Positions 24,063 to 35,744 of a DNA stretch of 64,000 nt are shown here, piece after piece. The notes beneath the pieces are model-generated. The model was not told the origin of the DNA. It was given only the letters and a program-made list of their open reading frames with translations, and ran no database searches. Every line of letters starts with the position of its first letter. The stretch's first letter is position 1. The translations under genes and the position numbers were made by a program. The DNA comes from Ariolimax columbianus (lineage: Eukaryota > Mollusca > Gastropoda > Stylommatophora > Arionidae), in NCBI GenBank assembly GCA_036924085.1, contig JAVGWX010000003.1, positions 127,764,974 to 127,828,973 on the forward strand, given 5' to 3'.

Positions 24063-24990
24063 AATGTATAATTTGATATTTTCGTTTAGTCACATAAATA
24101 CATTTTAAAAAAAACCAAGTATCAAAATTAATATTTTAAGACCACTGACATAACCATATTTAATTAAAGAAACATGTTTTATGAAAGACAGCAAAAAGTT
24201 ATCTGCTCATTTGTTGATGTTACATGAAAACATTCATCAGCAATAAAAAACTACATATCACAAATATTTAGACAAGCACTTCAAACCAGATACCACAGAA
24301 AATACAAAAGACGAAGTTGAAGAATACTATACGACAGTGGAAACGGATATGGTTTGACATGCCCCGTTATGTCCCTTCTTCTGATTTCCGAGAGAAAGAG
24401 TTATTTCACCTTGCAATTGTGTGTCATAGAGTTTGTGTCTTCTCAAACTCGAAAGACTAACAAGTTCAGTAAGCTTGTACGTGTAATTTGTGAAAGACGG
24501 GACGTGCAAATGTCGTAATTTGTAGAGCATTCTAGAACAGAGGAGTTAGACTGCACACATAATGAGGTGCCTGTTACGAAATGCTCTGGGCGTAACAGAA
24601 ATCTGTTCTTGACTCTTTCGTACACATACCACTTATGGATACCCTTCTAGCATTTAGTTCCATTAAAAAATCGTTCTTCATCGGTTCCCATTTTGGGTCG
24701 TCTCCTCCAACTTGGTGTATGAGACTACGTTTGCTTTGTCTTTCCTTTCTAATGTTCTAATGTTCTTTTGAGCATCCAAACTCTTGTCCTCTTATTTAGG
24801 TTCCAGTCTATGTGTGGCTGTATTGTGAAGTCGATGTTATGTCTACCATAACTTTGTTTGCTATTTCTTCTGACATTCTAATAAAAAATAAGTGCCGGTT
24901 ACTGCACAACGTTTGTAGCGAGGATGTGATACTTTTGGACTATATACTACATTTGACTCTGACGTGCCAATATCTATAGCCGTATGTGGT
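24063..24990. other. No gene recognised
   Basis: A minus-strand frame at 24625-24443 (starting MYERVKNRFLLRPEHFVTGT) and the overlapping frames upstream look protein-like in composition but have no splice context and no family I recognise. Confidence 0.4.
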
Positions 24991-25895
24991 TATACAAATA
25001 CTCGCTAACGTCACTTGACATCACACACAACGTGTCAATACAAATACTCGCTAACGTCGCTTGACATCACACACAACATGACTTTACAAATACTCGCTAA
25101 CGTGACTTGACATAAAACACAACATGACTTTACAAATACTTGCTAACGTGACTTGACATCACACACAACGTGACTATACAAATACTCGCTAACGTGACTT
25201 GACATCACACACAACTTGCCTATACAAATACTCGCTAAAGTGACTTGACATCACACACAATGTGACTATACAAATACTCGCTAACGTAACATGACATCAC
25301 ACACAACGTGTCAATACAAATACTCGCTAACGTCGCTTGACATTACACACAACGTGACTTTACAAATACTCGCTAACGTGACTTGACATCACACAGAACA
25401 TGACTATACAAATACTCGCTAACGTGACTTGACATCACACACAACGTGACTATACAAATACTCGCTAACGTCGCTTGACATTACACACAACGTGACTTTA
25501 CAAATGCTCGCTAACGTGACTTGACATCACACAGAACATGACTATACAAATACTCGCTACCGTGACTTGACATCACACACAACGTGACTATACAAATGTT
25601 CGCTAACGTGACTTAAAATCACACACAACGTGACTATACAAATACTCGCTAACGTCACTTGACATCACAGACAACGTGAACATACAAATACTCGCTAACG
25701 TGACTTGACATCACACACAACGTGACTATACAAATACTCGCTAACGTTGCTTGACATCCCACACAACTTTACTAAACAAATACTCGCCAACCTCACTTGG
25801 TCTCCCACACAACTTGACTAAACAAATACTCGCCAACCTCACTTGGCCTCCCACACATCTTGACTAAACAAGAACTTGCCACCCTCCTTGGCCTC
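24991..25895. repeat. 46-bp minisatellite, about 19 copies
   Basis: Unit caaatactcgctaacgtgac...ttgacatcacacacaacgtgactata, with variation confined mainly to the cgtgac/cgtcgc and acaacgtg/gaacatg positions. Copies decay at the right edge (25760-25890: cgccaacctcacttgg). Confidence 0.96.
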
Positions 25896-27055
25896 CCACG
25901 CAATGATGCAAACAGCATGGCTAATGCCACTTCATTCTTCTTTTCTATTCATAGCTTCGAAAGACAGGTAAAAACGTCTCAAATGGATCATCGTATTTTG
26001 TGTGAACTATTCCAGTTCTATTAAGGTATTGCGACGTTCTGTCTAGTTACTACTTATAGTTTCTTCTTTCACTCTAATTGTCATCGTTATCCATTAAAGT
26101 TCTACTGTGGGTTTCGTAACGGCATCTTCAGCTATTCATCTTATCGAGAGAAGGTTATAAATGGCGTGGCTCACAGATATACATATACTAAAAATATTCA
26201 ACGTTGACAGATTGCACAGCAGTTTTAGTTCAAGGTAGTCCATTATCCACACCAATTCTGCAATGAACTGCTGGCGACTCAATATGAGATATTACATATA
26301 AAGCGTAGGTATGAAATTAGTCGAAGTATAACGTTCAGTTTAATTACCTGTCACCCTGCCATGAACAAGCAGATTTACCGTGACTTCCTTAACTGACACA
26401 GCGACGACATATATAAACTAATTGAGAGGAAAATGTAATGGATAATAAATACGCTTACAATTTTGCAAAATGTAGTATAGAGTAATACAAAGTGATGTAT
26501 TATTCTTTGTGCTGAAACATGAAAGTGTATGTCTATTTCCGAAAGGTTAGCTTGAATAATGGAAAGATGTCAAAGTGAATGTAACGTGGATTCATACTAC
26601 ATATTTAATGTCTAAATACTTTACACATTCACATGTATCGATTCTTTCATTTGAGCCGTTCCTTCCATAATCGTTCAGCAACTCGTTCTAGAAACATACA
26701 ATATGGATGACACGTTGAAGGGGAACGACAAGACAATCCGCGTGGTCGAACATTGGAAACATGATGTCTGACGTGCTATTCAGGACACGGAAAGTAAAGT
26801 AATTACTGACCAACTTGGCGTTGCTGCACATTCATAAACTATTCTCAGAAAACCAAATTCTTTTTCTCAAATTTTTGAACAAATTGTTGATAGACAAACA
26901 AGATAATGATTTGTATATATGTTTATATCGTCTGTAATGTTAATATTAATAACATCTGAGAAAATATTTAGTAGGAAATGAGGTAAGTTTAGGTAACAAA
27001 ATTGCATTCATGTAGTGCACCATCAGTCCATTCAATTGTAAGGGGTTCGGAGACG
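25896..27055. other. No gene recognised
   Basis: AT-rich DNA with no recognisable feature. Confidence 0.5.
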
Positions 27056-27059
27056 ACAC

Positions 27060-28425
27060 TGCCTATTATACCACAAAGAAGAAAGGGGGGCGGGGAAGAG
27101 TTAAACACCTATCAGCCAGGATTAATGCGGTCCTGCCTATGTCACCAGTCTCACGACAGTCAAACACTTGACAAACATGGCTGGGCATGTCAAAATTCGG
27201 TTGTCCTGGCAAATTTATAACCGTGGTGAAACAGCTCCACGGGGGCATGCGCGCACGTGTACTTAACAACGGTGAGAACTCTACACTATTCACGGTCAAC
27301 AACGGTGTGAAACAGGGATGTTTACTTGCCTGGACGCTGTTCAGCTTGATGTTTTCAGTTATGCTGAAGGACTTAAATGATACCGAATATGGCATACCAA
27401 TAAAGTACCGCATGGATTGTGGTCTATTCAATCTCCTCAGACTGAAGGCGAAGATCAAGGTGATGCGCGACACGATATGCGTACTCTTGTTTGCGGATGA
27501 CTGTGCTCTGAACAGTAGCTTAGAACGGAATATGCAGGAGGGTATAGACCGGTTCTCTGCCGCTAGTGAGAACTTTGGCTTGACAATTAGCACAAACAAA
27601 ACCGAGGTCATGTACCAACTGACACCAGGCACATTGTATAAACATCCAGTGGTTACAGTGAGGGGACAGAAATTACAAGCGGTTCAAAATGTATCTACCT
27701 CGGAAGCACGCTGTCGAGATCAGTGATTATTGCTGATGAGCTGGTTAATGGAATAGCAAAGGTCTGCACATCTTTTGGTCGAACGAATTCGCTCAACAGT
27801 ATGGAAACGTCGAGGAATATCAGCATAGTAACTAAGATGATAGTCTTCCGACCGCCATTCTCTTCTCTTCCTCCCCCCCCCCCCTTCCTTCCTTCCTTCC
27901 TTCTCTACGCGTGTGAGGGCAGGACTGTCTTCACTTCTGACGCCAGGAGGCTAAATCATTTTCACATAAATTGTCAGAGACGCATACTGCATATCCGCTG
28001 GCAGGACCATATCACAGATAATGAAGTGCTATCCAGAGCCAACCTGCCAAGTATTCATGCACACACAAAAAACAACTCAAATGGGCTGACCACCTTGCCC
28101 GAATGTCAAGCGAACCGTTTCCAAAGAGGCTTCTGTATAGTGAACTGAGGAGAACGATCACTTGGAGGTCCAAGAAAGGGTTTCAAGGACGCCAGGAGTC
28201 CGTTAAGTGCTGTCAAATAAACACTGGGTAACCTGGCTCAAAATCGTTCAACCTGGAAGACTGCGGTCACAAACGGTGTTGACATCAGCGATGGTCTACG
28301 TGTTCAGGCAGCCCAGGATAGACGTGCAATCTGGAAGTCTAGAGCAGAGGGAATAACTGCCGCCTATGTTTGCCAGTCGCGTCCCAGAACTTTACGCGCT
28401 CGCATTAGCTTGATCAGTCACTAGC
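27060..28425 (+). mobile_element. LINE RT to C-terminus, 5'-truncated
   Basis: Plus strand: MSKFGCPGKFITVVKQLHGG, motif B NNGVKQGCLLAWTLFSLMF, motif C LLFADDCALNSSL with both Asp, then FGLTISTNKTEVMYQ, a shift, and the C-terminal NCQRRILHIRWQDHITDNE and LSRANLPSIHAH. The 3' end matches 39656-40205 base for base in long blocks (ttgaa/caggcagcccaggatagac). RT motif A is missing: the copy begins just before motif B. An inserted C/TTCC tract disrupts the thumb. Common EN-RT LINE group of animals; clade left open. Confidence 0.9.
27866..27904. repeat. C13 and (TTCC)n tract inside the LINE
   Basis: cccccccccccccc followed by ttccttccttccttcc in the RT thumb region, producing a Pro/Leu-rich insertion. 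Confidence 0.85.
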
Positions 28426-28439
28426 GTACTCACATACTC

Positions 28440-28835
28440 AAGGATGCACATACTACTAATACTGCTGCTACAAATACTACTACTGCTAATACAAATACTA
28501 CTACTATTACTAATACTACTACTATTGCTGCTTCTACTATAAATACTACTAATACTGCTGCTACTACAGATATTTCTACTATTGCTGCTTCTACTACAAA
28601 TACTACTACTACTACTACTACTACTACAAATTCTACTAGTATTGTTGCTGCTATAACAAATACTACTTCTATTGTTGCTACTACAAATACTACTACTAGT
28701 GCTACAAATACTACAGATACGACTACTACTACTGCTACAAATGCTTCAAATAATGCAGATAAAAATACTACTACTATTACAAATACTGCTATTGCTGCTG
28801 CGTTCACTACTGCTGTAACTACGACACATACTACT
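28440..28835. repeat. (ACT)n-derived trinucleotide array
   Basis: About 400 bp of act/gct/aat/aca triplets directly after the LINE 3' end. It gives an artefactual Val/Ala-rich minus-strand frame. The LINE at 35745-38645 also ends in (ACT)n. Confidence 0.95.
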
Positions 28836-29180
28836 ACACACATGAATGGAGCCCAAGGATGAAAGAATAACTACTTCAATCTTCCAGCTATGGCATTAAA
28901 TACAACCAAAGTGTGGTGTGCATACGCCTAGCAACGCCATTACATAACAGAAATTGCTACCGAGATCACAACTGCAAGACCGCATACGAGACCTGTGAGA
29001 GAGACAGCAGTAGTGGTTGCCATTTCTTCATATAGAAAAGAATACTAGCTACCATTAGTTATTGTCATCATCATTTTTGTCATTGATTATATATTCATCA
29101 GCCTATGCATAAATCAAGAGATCTTTATTTATATTTGTGGCTGCTAGGTACATCTCTTTCGGGTGGTTTGATTATTGTAG
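28836..29180. other. No gene recognised
   Basis: Short unclassified stretch between the trinucleotide array and the next LINE. Confidence 0.45.
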
Positions 29181-29184
29181 ATAT

Positions 29185-29926
29185 TTAAATGTCCACTTGT
29201 CACTGGGACCCGCTGCAGCAACTTCAGTGGCGACGCCAGTGCACTGAGACAAGCAGCCGAAACCCTTATAGACTATAGGGAGCAGGCGGAACAGCAAGGG
29301 GTCATTCTGACAAACGCTCTTTATGTGTTAACGGCTCTCAAGAACCAGCACAAACATGAACTTGACACTCTGGCAGACTCGCTCGAACGCCTGTCCCAGT
29401 GCTAAAAAAAAAAAGCATAGTCCAGTGGATACCTGCTCACTGCAACATTCCAGGCAACGAGGATGCAGACAGACTCGCCAGAGAGGGAGGAATGCTGCAG
29501 CAGAGTGATACATAAATCACATACAACGAGACTAAAGCAGTCATCAGGACAACGTACAGTGCAAAATGGAAAAAAAAATCATCATGGCCACATAGAAAAC
29601 GATGCCTACACAAACTCTGCAGGTGATCATTATTCGGCTACGCAAAGGTCACAACAGACTCTGAGATGTCATCTGTACAACAAGTTTAAGATTGGCACTA
29701 CGGACCTTTGTGTCTGCGGTACAGCTCCCATGAAGACAGACCATATTTTGCAGTCCTGTCCACTGTATACCGACAAAAGAAGTAGCATTTGGCAACAGCC
29801 AGTGTCCTTCCACGAGAAGCTGTACGGAAGTGCACGGAGCCTTGATTCGACTGCTGCCGCCTTCGGTACAGCCATTTAAGTCGATTTCTGAAGTGGAACG
29901 AGGAAGAAATGCCCACTTAACAGGGA
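29185..29926 (+). mobile_element. LINE 3' end: RNase H and zinc knuckle
   Basis: Plus strand: DASALRQAAETLIDYREQ, VILTNALYVLTALKNQHK, then IVQWIPAHCNIPGNEDADRL and, after shifts, LYNKFKIGTTDLCVCGTAPM with TDHILQSCPLYTDKRSS. The active-site TDG block and the RT are absent, so the copy is strongly 5'-truncated. The layout equals that of the 16.8-19.8 kb LINE, but the protein is divergent, so this is a separate family. An A11 run at 29402-29413 marks one frameshift. Confidence 0.88.
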
Positions 29927-29927
29927 A

Positions 29928-30010
29928 ACCCCCCCCCCCCCCCCTTCACAAAAAATGTGTTTAAATACGCGGTAAATAAACAGCGGCAAATGACATATTT
30001 CAATAGCCTT

Positions 30011-30090
<80 letters not shown>
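29928..30090. repeat. C16 run and (TA)39 microsatellite
   Basis: A C run at about 29928-29944 and an uninterrupted (TA)39 at 30013-30090. Both are assembly-sensitive. Confidence 0.93.
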
Positions 30091-30093
<3 letters not shown>

Positions 30094-30289
30094 GTAGTTT
30101 AAGTTTAGTCGGAGAACCAGAATCATCGCACACAGTTTAACCCATAAGTGCTCTGTTCTTCTCAATATATTTGGATAATTTCACCACAATGCACGAACTC
30201 CAAAGCACCAGCGAGGATTCGGTAATAGATTGGGTAGATTATTAACATAATTATGAATTTTGCCCGGACAGCGGCCGTTGCGCCTACTC

Positions 30290-30490
30290 TTTATGATTTC
30301 CAAAATGACGAGGAATTTTTAACGTGCCGGACATTGCGCACGGGGTCCGATCTCTACTACCCAGAGATCCGGAGAAATACCAGAAAGTCCACATGAAAAA
30401 AATGCTGGTCTCTGTCGTGATTTGAACCCGCAACCTCCAGCACCTAAAGCCGATGTCTTACTTCGAGGCCACTCAGTCATATATTACATA
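30290..30490 (-). mobile_element. tRNA-derived SINE
   Basis: The minus strand has pol III type-2 promoter elements: A box TGACTGAGTGG (30479-30469) and B box GGTTCAAATCA (30428-30418), with Ser/Leu-tRNA-like sequence and long variable arm between (tcggctttaggtgctggaggttgc). The non-tRNA body follows to about 30290. The acceptor stem does not pair properly, so it is not a functional tRNA gene. Confidence 0.7.
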
Positions 30491-30504
30491 GTAGTAGTGA
30501 GTAA

Positions 30505-30668
30505 CACGCAGATGAAACCAAGCATAACATAACCGTCTGGTCCACCTTCATCAGCACCGTGTGGATGTGAGGAAAGCTACTGCAACCTGCCCCTTAACGT
30601 CCTTTTCAGGGCGCACAAGAGTAAAATTACTCATTGTGGGCAGTCGCAAACAACAACAACAACATATA
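30505..30668 (+). mobile_element. Dispersed repeat with (CAA)n tail, copy 2
   Basis: Same ordered blocks as 6696-6871, ending in (CAA)5 and tatata. Similar length, so the two copies probably share both ends. Confidence 0.75.
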
Positions 30669-30669
30669 T

Positions 30670-31429
30670 ACTCACAATGAAAAGTCAGTAAATTGGTCAT
30701 AAACATCTATTAAAGAAAACTAATGAGATATGAACTTGAAAACCAATCATTTGTCATTGCACCTACATTGCCCTCATTTTTCGTATGATGGATTTCTCCT
30801 GTATGTCAGATGTGCGTGCAAAAATTACCCAGATCTATTTGAAGGTTGCAGAATTACAGTACTAAAAAAATGTTCACATCTTGTGAATTTGTATAGGGTT
30901 CTGAGAAATAAAAAAATATGCTGTATGGTATAATGGTATAATGGTGTTAGGTGCATATTCACAAAACTATTACCTAGTTAAATATCATAATGTCTTCTAC
31001 AACATAGCAATCCAAAAGAATCAACAAAATGAGATCGTACTGTCAGTGGTTTATTGAATTATTTATATTTTTTGTTACAGATGAGATAAGTAAGAGTTAC
31101 CTGTTCTTGTCTTGTGTAATAATGAACTAGGCTGAGTAATGAGGTCAGGCAGATGATACATGCATGCTCCACTATATAAAGGGCAATAATTAATGACATC
31201 ACATGACATAAATACAGTCAGTGATATATAGTGAACAAATGTTATTCAGTGATATTTCATGGAAAACAAAAATGGTAGCGTAGTCTGAAATTGCAAGCAA
31301 ATGTTCCAAATGATGTCATAGCCAAGAGTGAAATTGGGTTCCAAATTCTAACTAAGTTCTCACAAGGCCTAATGTTCCTTTAGCCCTGTTTGTTCAAGTA
31401 CAAGTCCAACACTGCATTCAGACTACCCT
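30670..31429. other. No gene recognised
   Basis: AT-rich DNA without recognisable features. Confidence 0.5.
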
Positions 31430-31570
31430 GACCAGCTTGTCGGAAGCCTTATTCCAGTCATTTGTAGTGTGGTTTTATAGTAATAGTTTTTTCTTCATAA
31501 AGTTGTCAGCCCCATGCATGATCCTCTTTAGCCTCCGGCAGTACATTCCTAGCTCCTGGCCATCCCATCA
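31430..31570 (-). mobile_element. Dispersed repeat family D, copy 2
   Basis: On the minus strand this reads RRLKRIMHGADNFMKKK in one frame, matching the block ccatgcatgatcctctttagcc with 32270-32310 and, in the other orientation, 40340-40420. Confidence 0.5.
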
Positions 31571-32184
31571 CTGGACCGCTCCTTGTAACGAAAGAATGGA
31601 TAATGTGTGAGTCTGTGGCGTTCTAAAACCAGAAGGCTCTGGTCAAATGAAGCGGGTACCCCATACGTCATTAAGGAGAAGACAACTGACTTCAAGCCAC
31701 TTGCTGCCCTACAAGTAATTTCGTAATTGCCGAAGGTTGAACACAAAGGCTGAACACAAATAGTGAAGCGTTCTTTCATAGTAAACATAAATTATGAAGT
31801 TTTCTGTCAGGGTAAAAATAAATGCGGTAGTGAACTGCCATGGTAACATAAATTGTGATGTAAATAATAAATATGGAATGACCTGAAACTGAGAGCAAAA
31901 ATACAAATGAAGTAGGCTAGGATGCCACAATAATGAGTGGAAAAGTCATTGTAAACACATATTCTGTATGCTGAGACATAGCAACAAATCAGCAAAAACC
32001 GGTGTCCCTAGACAGAACAACAAAAGCAGTACATTATCCTCAACAAAGGTTATGTACACTTGTAGAAAATAAAAACCAGTGGCAATTTATGTCAACAAAA
32101 ATGGATGCACATTAGCAGGGAGCAATATAAAAGTACATGTTAATATGGTGATTGGTTCGTCTTTACGCTCCAGGTGAAGCATGG
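31571..32184. other. No gene recognised
   Basis: Nothing recognised between two copies of family D, though the two copies and the interval may derive from one older element. Confidence 0.4.
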
Positions 32185-32360
32185 GAGCCATCATTACGGT
32201 AGGTCCCTTTATAGAAAGCCTGTATCCAATCATTTGCAGAGACAGTTTCAATAGATATGGTTTCACATGATGAGTTTACTAGCTCCATGCACAACTTTCT
32301 TTAGATAGGCCTTTTATGGTATGCTTAGTAGGTTACAGTTATTCCTGTCAATCTGTATAC
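32185..32360 (-). mobile_element. Dispersed repeat family D, copy 3
   Basis: Contains tccaatcatttgcag, catgatgagtttactagctccatgcaca and ctttctttag, matching 31430-31570 in the same orientation and 40360-40545 inverted. Confidence 0.5.
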
Positions 32361-32705
32361 CGTCGGGTGACACGCCATTATGGGGTGAAAATATTATAAA
32401 GCTGCAGGGTAAACACTGATGAGGCACATGATGAGTTATTTCAGACAAGTAGTTCATAACGTACAGGAACACTGCAAACCTCAAGTGAAAGAGAATCAAG
32501 AGAGGGATATTATAGATGGTGCAAGCAAAGATGTGATTACACAGGTGACCAGTGACTATAATCAAAGAGAAAGGAACATTGCAATCACTTAACCAAGGCT
32601 GTCGGAGAATGACAGTGCGATGATGAATCAACGATCCAAAGTGCGGGAGCTTGACATCAAATATGAGGTGGGCAGGGATGGATAATAATGTTCCCCTAGG
32701 CATCT
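32361..32705. other. No gene recognised
   Basis: A minus-strand frame (32703-32314) spans this stretch, but its composition is not that of a conserved protein and no family is recognised. Confidence 0.4.
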
Positions 32706-32710
32706 TCTTA

Positions 32711-33808
32711 TTCTTCTTCTTCTTCGTACGCAGTCAGACATCGACCTTTATTTTTTCGAAAAAAGCAGCGATCATCCTGAGGCTGTCGACACTGCCATAG
32801 AGTTTGTCTAGTGTTGCCACTGGTGATGGCCACATCTGCTTTCTCTGATCCTCGTATGTTGGGCAGTTTTACAGCAGATGTTCAGCGGTCATTTTCCCGG
32901 TACCGCAGGTGCATTCGTCAGTTTATTGAATAGGTGGTACTTCAGTCTATTGTGGCCTGTGCGAAGTCTGAAGACCACGACCTGCTCTCTTCTTTTCAAT
33001 TGGTAATAGGCATCGTTTTTTGTGTAGCCAGTATGTTCTGTTTCCCATTTGGTCATGTATCTAGATCTAATACGCCTTTTTGACTCTTCGTATGTCACAC
33101 TAGGTTCTGGTTGTGGTAGTCTTGCACCTTCTTTTGCCAGTCTGTCTGCCTCCTCGTTGCCTTGGATGTTACAGTGGGATGGGATCCACTGTATCACTAC
33201 TCTTTTTGGTGCGGACTGCTGGCATAGTTGACATAGTACTGCTCTTAAATCAGTAAGTTCAGTATTTTCTGGATTTTTAGTGCTGTGACTACGGCCAGGG
33301 TATCTGTAAGCAGGACTATATGGCTTTCATTTCTCTTGCTTGTCACCATTTCTTCTACTGCAGCCCTCAGTGTCTCTGCCTCCGCTCTGAAATTGCTTGA
33401 GTATTTTCCAGTTGCCACTGACCGTGTTATTTTTCTACCATTTGGTAGGCTCAGGAATACGCCTGCCCCTCCGTTCTGTGTTGTGTTTGTTACAGAACCG
33501 TTGGTGTATGCATGGGTCCAGTTCCATGCTTGGGTAGTTTTTCGTTATGTATCTCAGGGTTGTATCTCTTCTTTCTTTTTCAGTCTGACTGTTCTTGTTT
33601 TCTACCACCTCTGGAAATATATGCTGCCTCCAGGTAGGTTTGCGTACAGTAGTGATGGGCTTTGGTGTTGTTAATGCGCTCATATGGTCTTCGCTCATCT
33701 TTGCTATGGCTATTTCTGCAAAGTTTCTCCGCTTTAGTGTCCCCTTTCCAAAATTATTTAGTCTCTGATGCATTAGATGGTCAGTCAGTCTTCTGAGTTT
33801 CTCTGCCT
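32711..33808 (-). mobile_element. Second copy of the 16.8-19.8 kb LINE family, 3' part
   Basis: Nucleotide-level match to 16792-17910 including the same terminal (TTC)n then cgtacgc(a/t)gtcaga. Minus strand encodes VRKPTWRQHIFPEVVENKN, then (shifted) RNase H VPSHC-like block IQWIPSHCNIQGNEEADRL, EHTGYTKNDAYYQLKRRE. A deletion removes part of the zinc knuckle (33-bp gap near 32920). It starts at 33808 inside the RT-RNase H linker, abutting the next LINE. Confidence 0.92.
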
Positions 33809-35530
33809 AGGTATCTGAGGCCCGCGTCGGCTGATCGCCGCCATGATTAGTCGAGACGGCGCTATGCCAGACCTCGCCTATAGCATTGGGAAGGGGGGGG
33901 GGGTGTTGCTATCTGTTGAAGCCACGTGTTTCCGGGACGGCCTCTCCTGCGTTTCCAGCCAGCTAGTTGGATACCCTTAGCACTTTGAACTGCATTGAGA
34001 GGGATCTGGTGTGCTGGAACTTCATGATCCAGTCGGACAACATGTCCAAACAGGGAAAAGCGACGACAGTCCAGGACTTCTGATACAGTTGGGAGGTTAG
34101 TCATAGTAGAGACCTCGACATTACGTACGAGATCGTACCAACGGACTCTAAGAACACGTCGCTGGTTGCGCAACTGAAAGAACTCGAGTCTTGAAATGTC
34201 CTTTTTCAGTAGAGTCCAGATTTCGGCTCCATGCATTAGCACTGGAATCACACACGGCTGGTAAATAGGCAGCTTTTAAGTCAGGGAAAATCTATTACTC
34301 CTACGCGGCGGAGGTCGTTCATCACGGAAGCAGCGAAGCCAATCCGTCTTGACATATCTGGGCTTCCGAGATATGAAAGTTCATTTACGCGCTCCGAGAA
34401 CTGCTATGTTCTGGAACCTTGTATCAGAGACAAGATACTGAATTTTGGTCTTCGCCCAAGAGATTGATAGTCCCATATTTTGAGCTGTGATATCCAGATA
34501 TTCAAGAGACTTTTGCAGTGCTATGCTGTCCGGGCTTAGCAGAACTATGTTATCCTCGTAAACGAGGTCAGTGATGCACGTTTGGTCAATAGTGATTCCA
34601 TGGTGCTGAAAGCTGAGGCAGTCCAGGAGCCAGTCGACAGCCCGATAGAAGATATCAGGAGCAAGGACACAGCCATGTCTGACCCCCGCAGATGCTGGGC
34701 ATCTTTCAGAGAAAGTGTCCCCGAGACGGATTCTGACACCGGTAATCGTTTGCAACGCTTTAATGAGTCTAGAAGCGGAGCAGGAGTTCCGATGCCTTGC
34801 ATGGCTTTCCACAACGCCGATCTGTCCACCGAGTCGAATGCCGCCTCTAAGTCCACGTAGGCAGCACAAAGGGGGCGAGTAAATGCGAGGTGTAACTGCC
34901 AGGAGACGGAGCGCGAGGATGACATCCACTGTTGATAGACCTGGCGTGAAACCCGACTGATGTGGGCGACGTTTTGAGACCAGCAGCGGTTTCAGTCAGG
35001 CCAAAAGCACGTGAGCGAATACCTTGCCTGGAGCTGAAAGCAGCGTTATTGGCCTATGATTGTTGCAGTCCTTGCGGCTACCCTTTCCTTTGTAAAGGGC
35101 GACAACTATCCCATCACGAGAATCGGCTGGAACACTTCCCGTCCTCCAGACCTGAAGGTAGAGGTGGTGTAGAGCAGACCTGAAGGTATAGGTGGTGTAG
35201 AGCAGACCTGAAGGTATAGGTGGTGTAGAGCAGACCTGAAGGAAGAGGTGGTGTAGAGCAGACCTGAAGGTAGAGGTGGTGTAGAGCAGACCTGAAGGTA
35301 TAGGTGGTGTAGACCAGACCTGAAGGAAGAGGTGGTGTAGAGCAGACCTGAAGGTAGAGGTGGTGTAGAGCAGACCTGAAGGAAGAGGTGGTGTAGAGTA
35401 GAACTGATGTGGTTAAATGCATATTTCAGCAGTACCGGCGAAATGAGATCGGGGCCCGTGGTACGTCCATCTTTAAGGTTGCCTATGGCTGATAGCGATT
35501 AGGATATCAAGATGGTGGATATGTTTACCT
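33809..35530 (-). mobile_element. LINE RT with internal minisatellite, antisense
   Basis: Minus strand: TTGPDLISPVLLKYA (35470-35425), then a 28-bp tandem array, then GIVVALYKGKGSRKDCNN, motif A CAAYVDLEAAFDSVDRSALW, motif B SAGVRHGCVLAPDIFYRA, motif C LVYEDNIVLL (first Asp of the pair changed to Glu), LSISWAKTKIQYL, then C-terminus LMHGAEIWTLLKKDISRLE, LFGHVVRLDHEVPAHQI and GRPGNTWLQQI. The altered motif C and frameshifts make it inactive. Same family as 46230-47340. Confidence 0.9.
35148..35402. repeat. 28-bp minisatellite inside LINE RT
   Basis: Nine copies of agacctgaaggtagaggtggtgtagagc with a/t and g/a variants (gtaga/gtata/gaaga). It sits between RT fingers blocks. Since 28 is not a multiple of three, the frame is lost, but the minus frames lack stops and look open. 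Confidence 0.95.
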
Positions 35531-35744
35531 TCGGTCTTTCGACTTGGATTAAAAACAAAAATAATTATAGTTGTTTGTGAGAGTAGTTACCAAACTTACC
35601 GACAAAAGTTTTATAAACATCATCATCCATTTTATAGTGTCTTAAAATAATCAATAACCGGTCACACGACTTGTAAATTGACTATTTTGACAGGAAAGCT
35701 GAACAGGCCTAAAAAACTGTTATCGTAAAAACTGTTCACACACT
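35531..35744. other. Short AT-rich spacer between two LINEs
   Basis: No feature seen. Confidence 0.5.

Noticed and set aside
24991..25895. 46-bp periodic array considered as a CRISPR array
   Set aside because: Whole units repeat head to tail with no unique spacers, no cas genes, and a eukaryotic context: a minisatellite.
26640..26840. Possible DNA transposon helix-turn-helix near 26.7 kb
   Set aside because: Only a vague resemblance in one frame (DQLGVAAHS); no terminal repeats or continuing domain.
27066..27632. Minus-strand 188-codon frame
   Set aside because: Shadow of the plus-strand LINE RT, whose motifs B and C are unmistakable.
28430..28843. Minus-strand 137-codon Val/Ala-rich frame resembling a membrane protein
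   Set aside because: It is the translation of an ACT-derived trinucleotide array; composition follows the repeat and there is no other gene evidence.
32314..32703. Minus-strand 129-codon frame as a novel gene
   Set aside because: No motif, no splice context, adjacent to repeat family D; length is compatible with chance in this composition.
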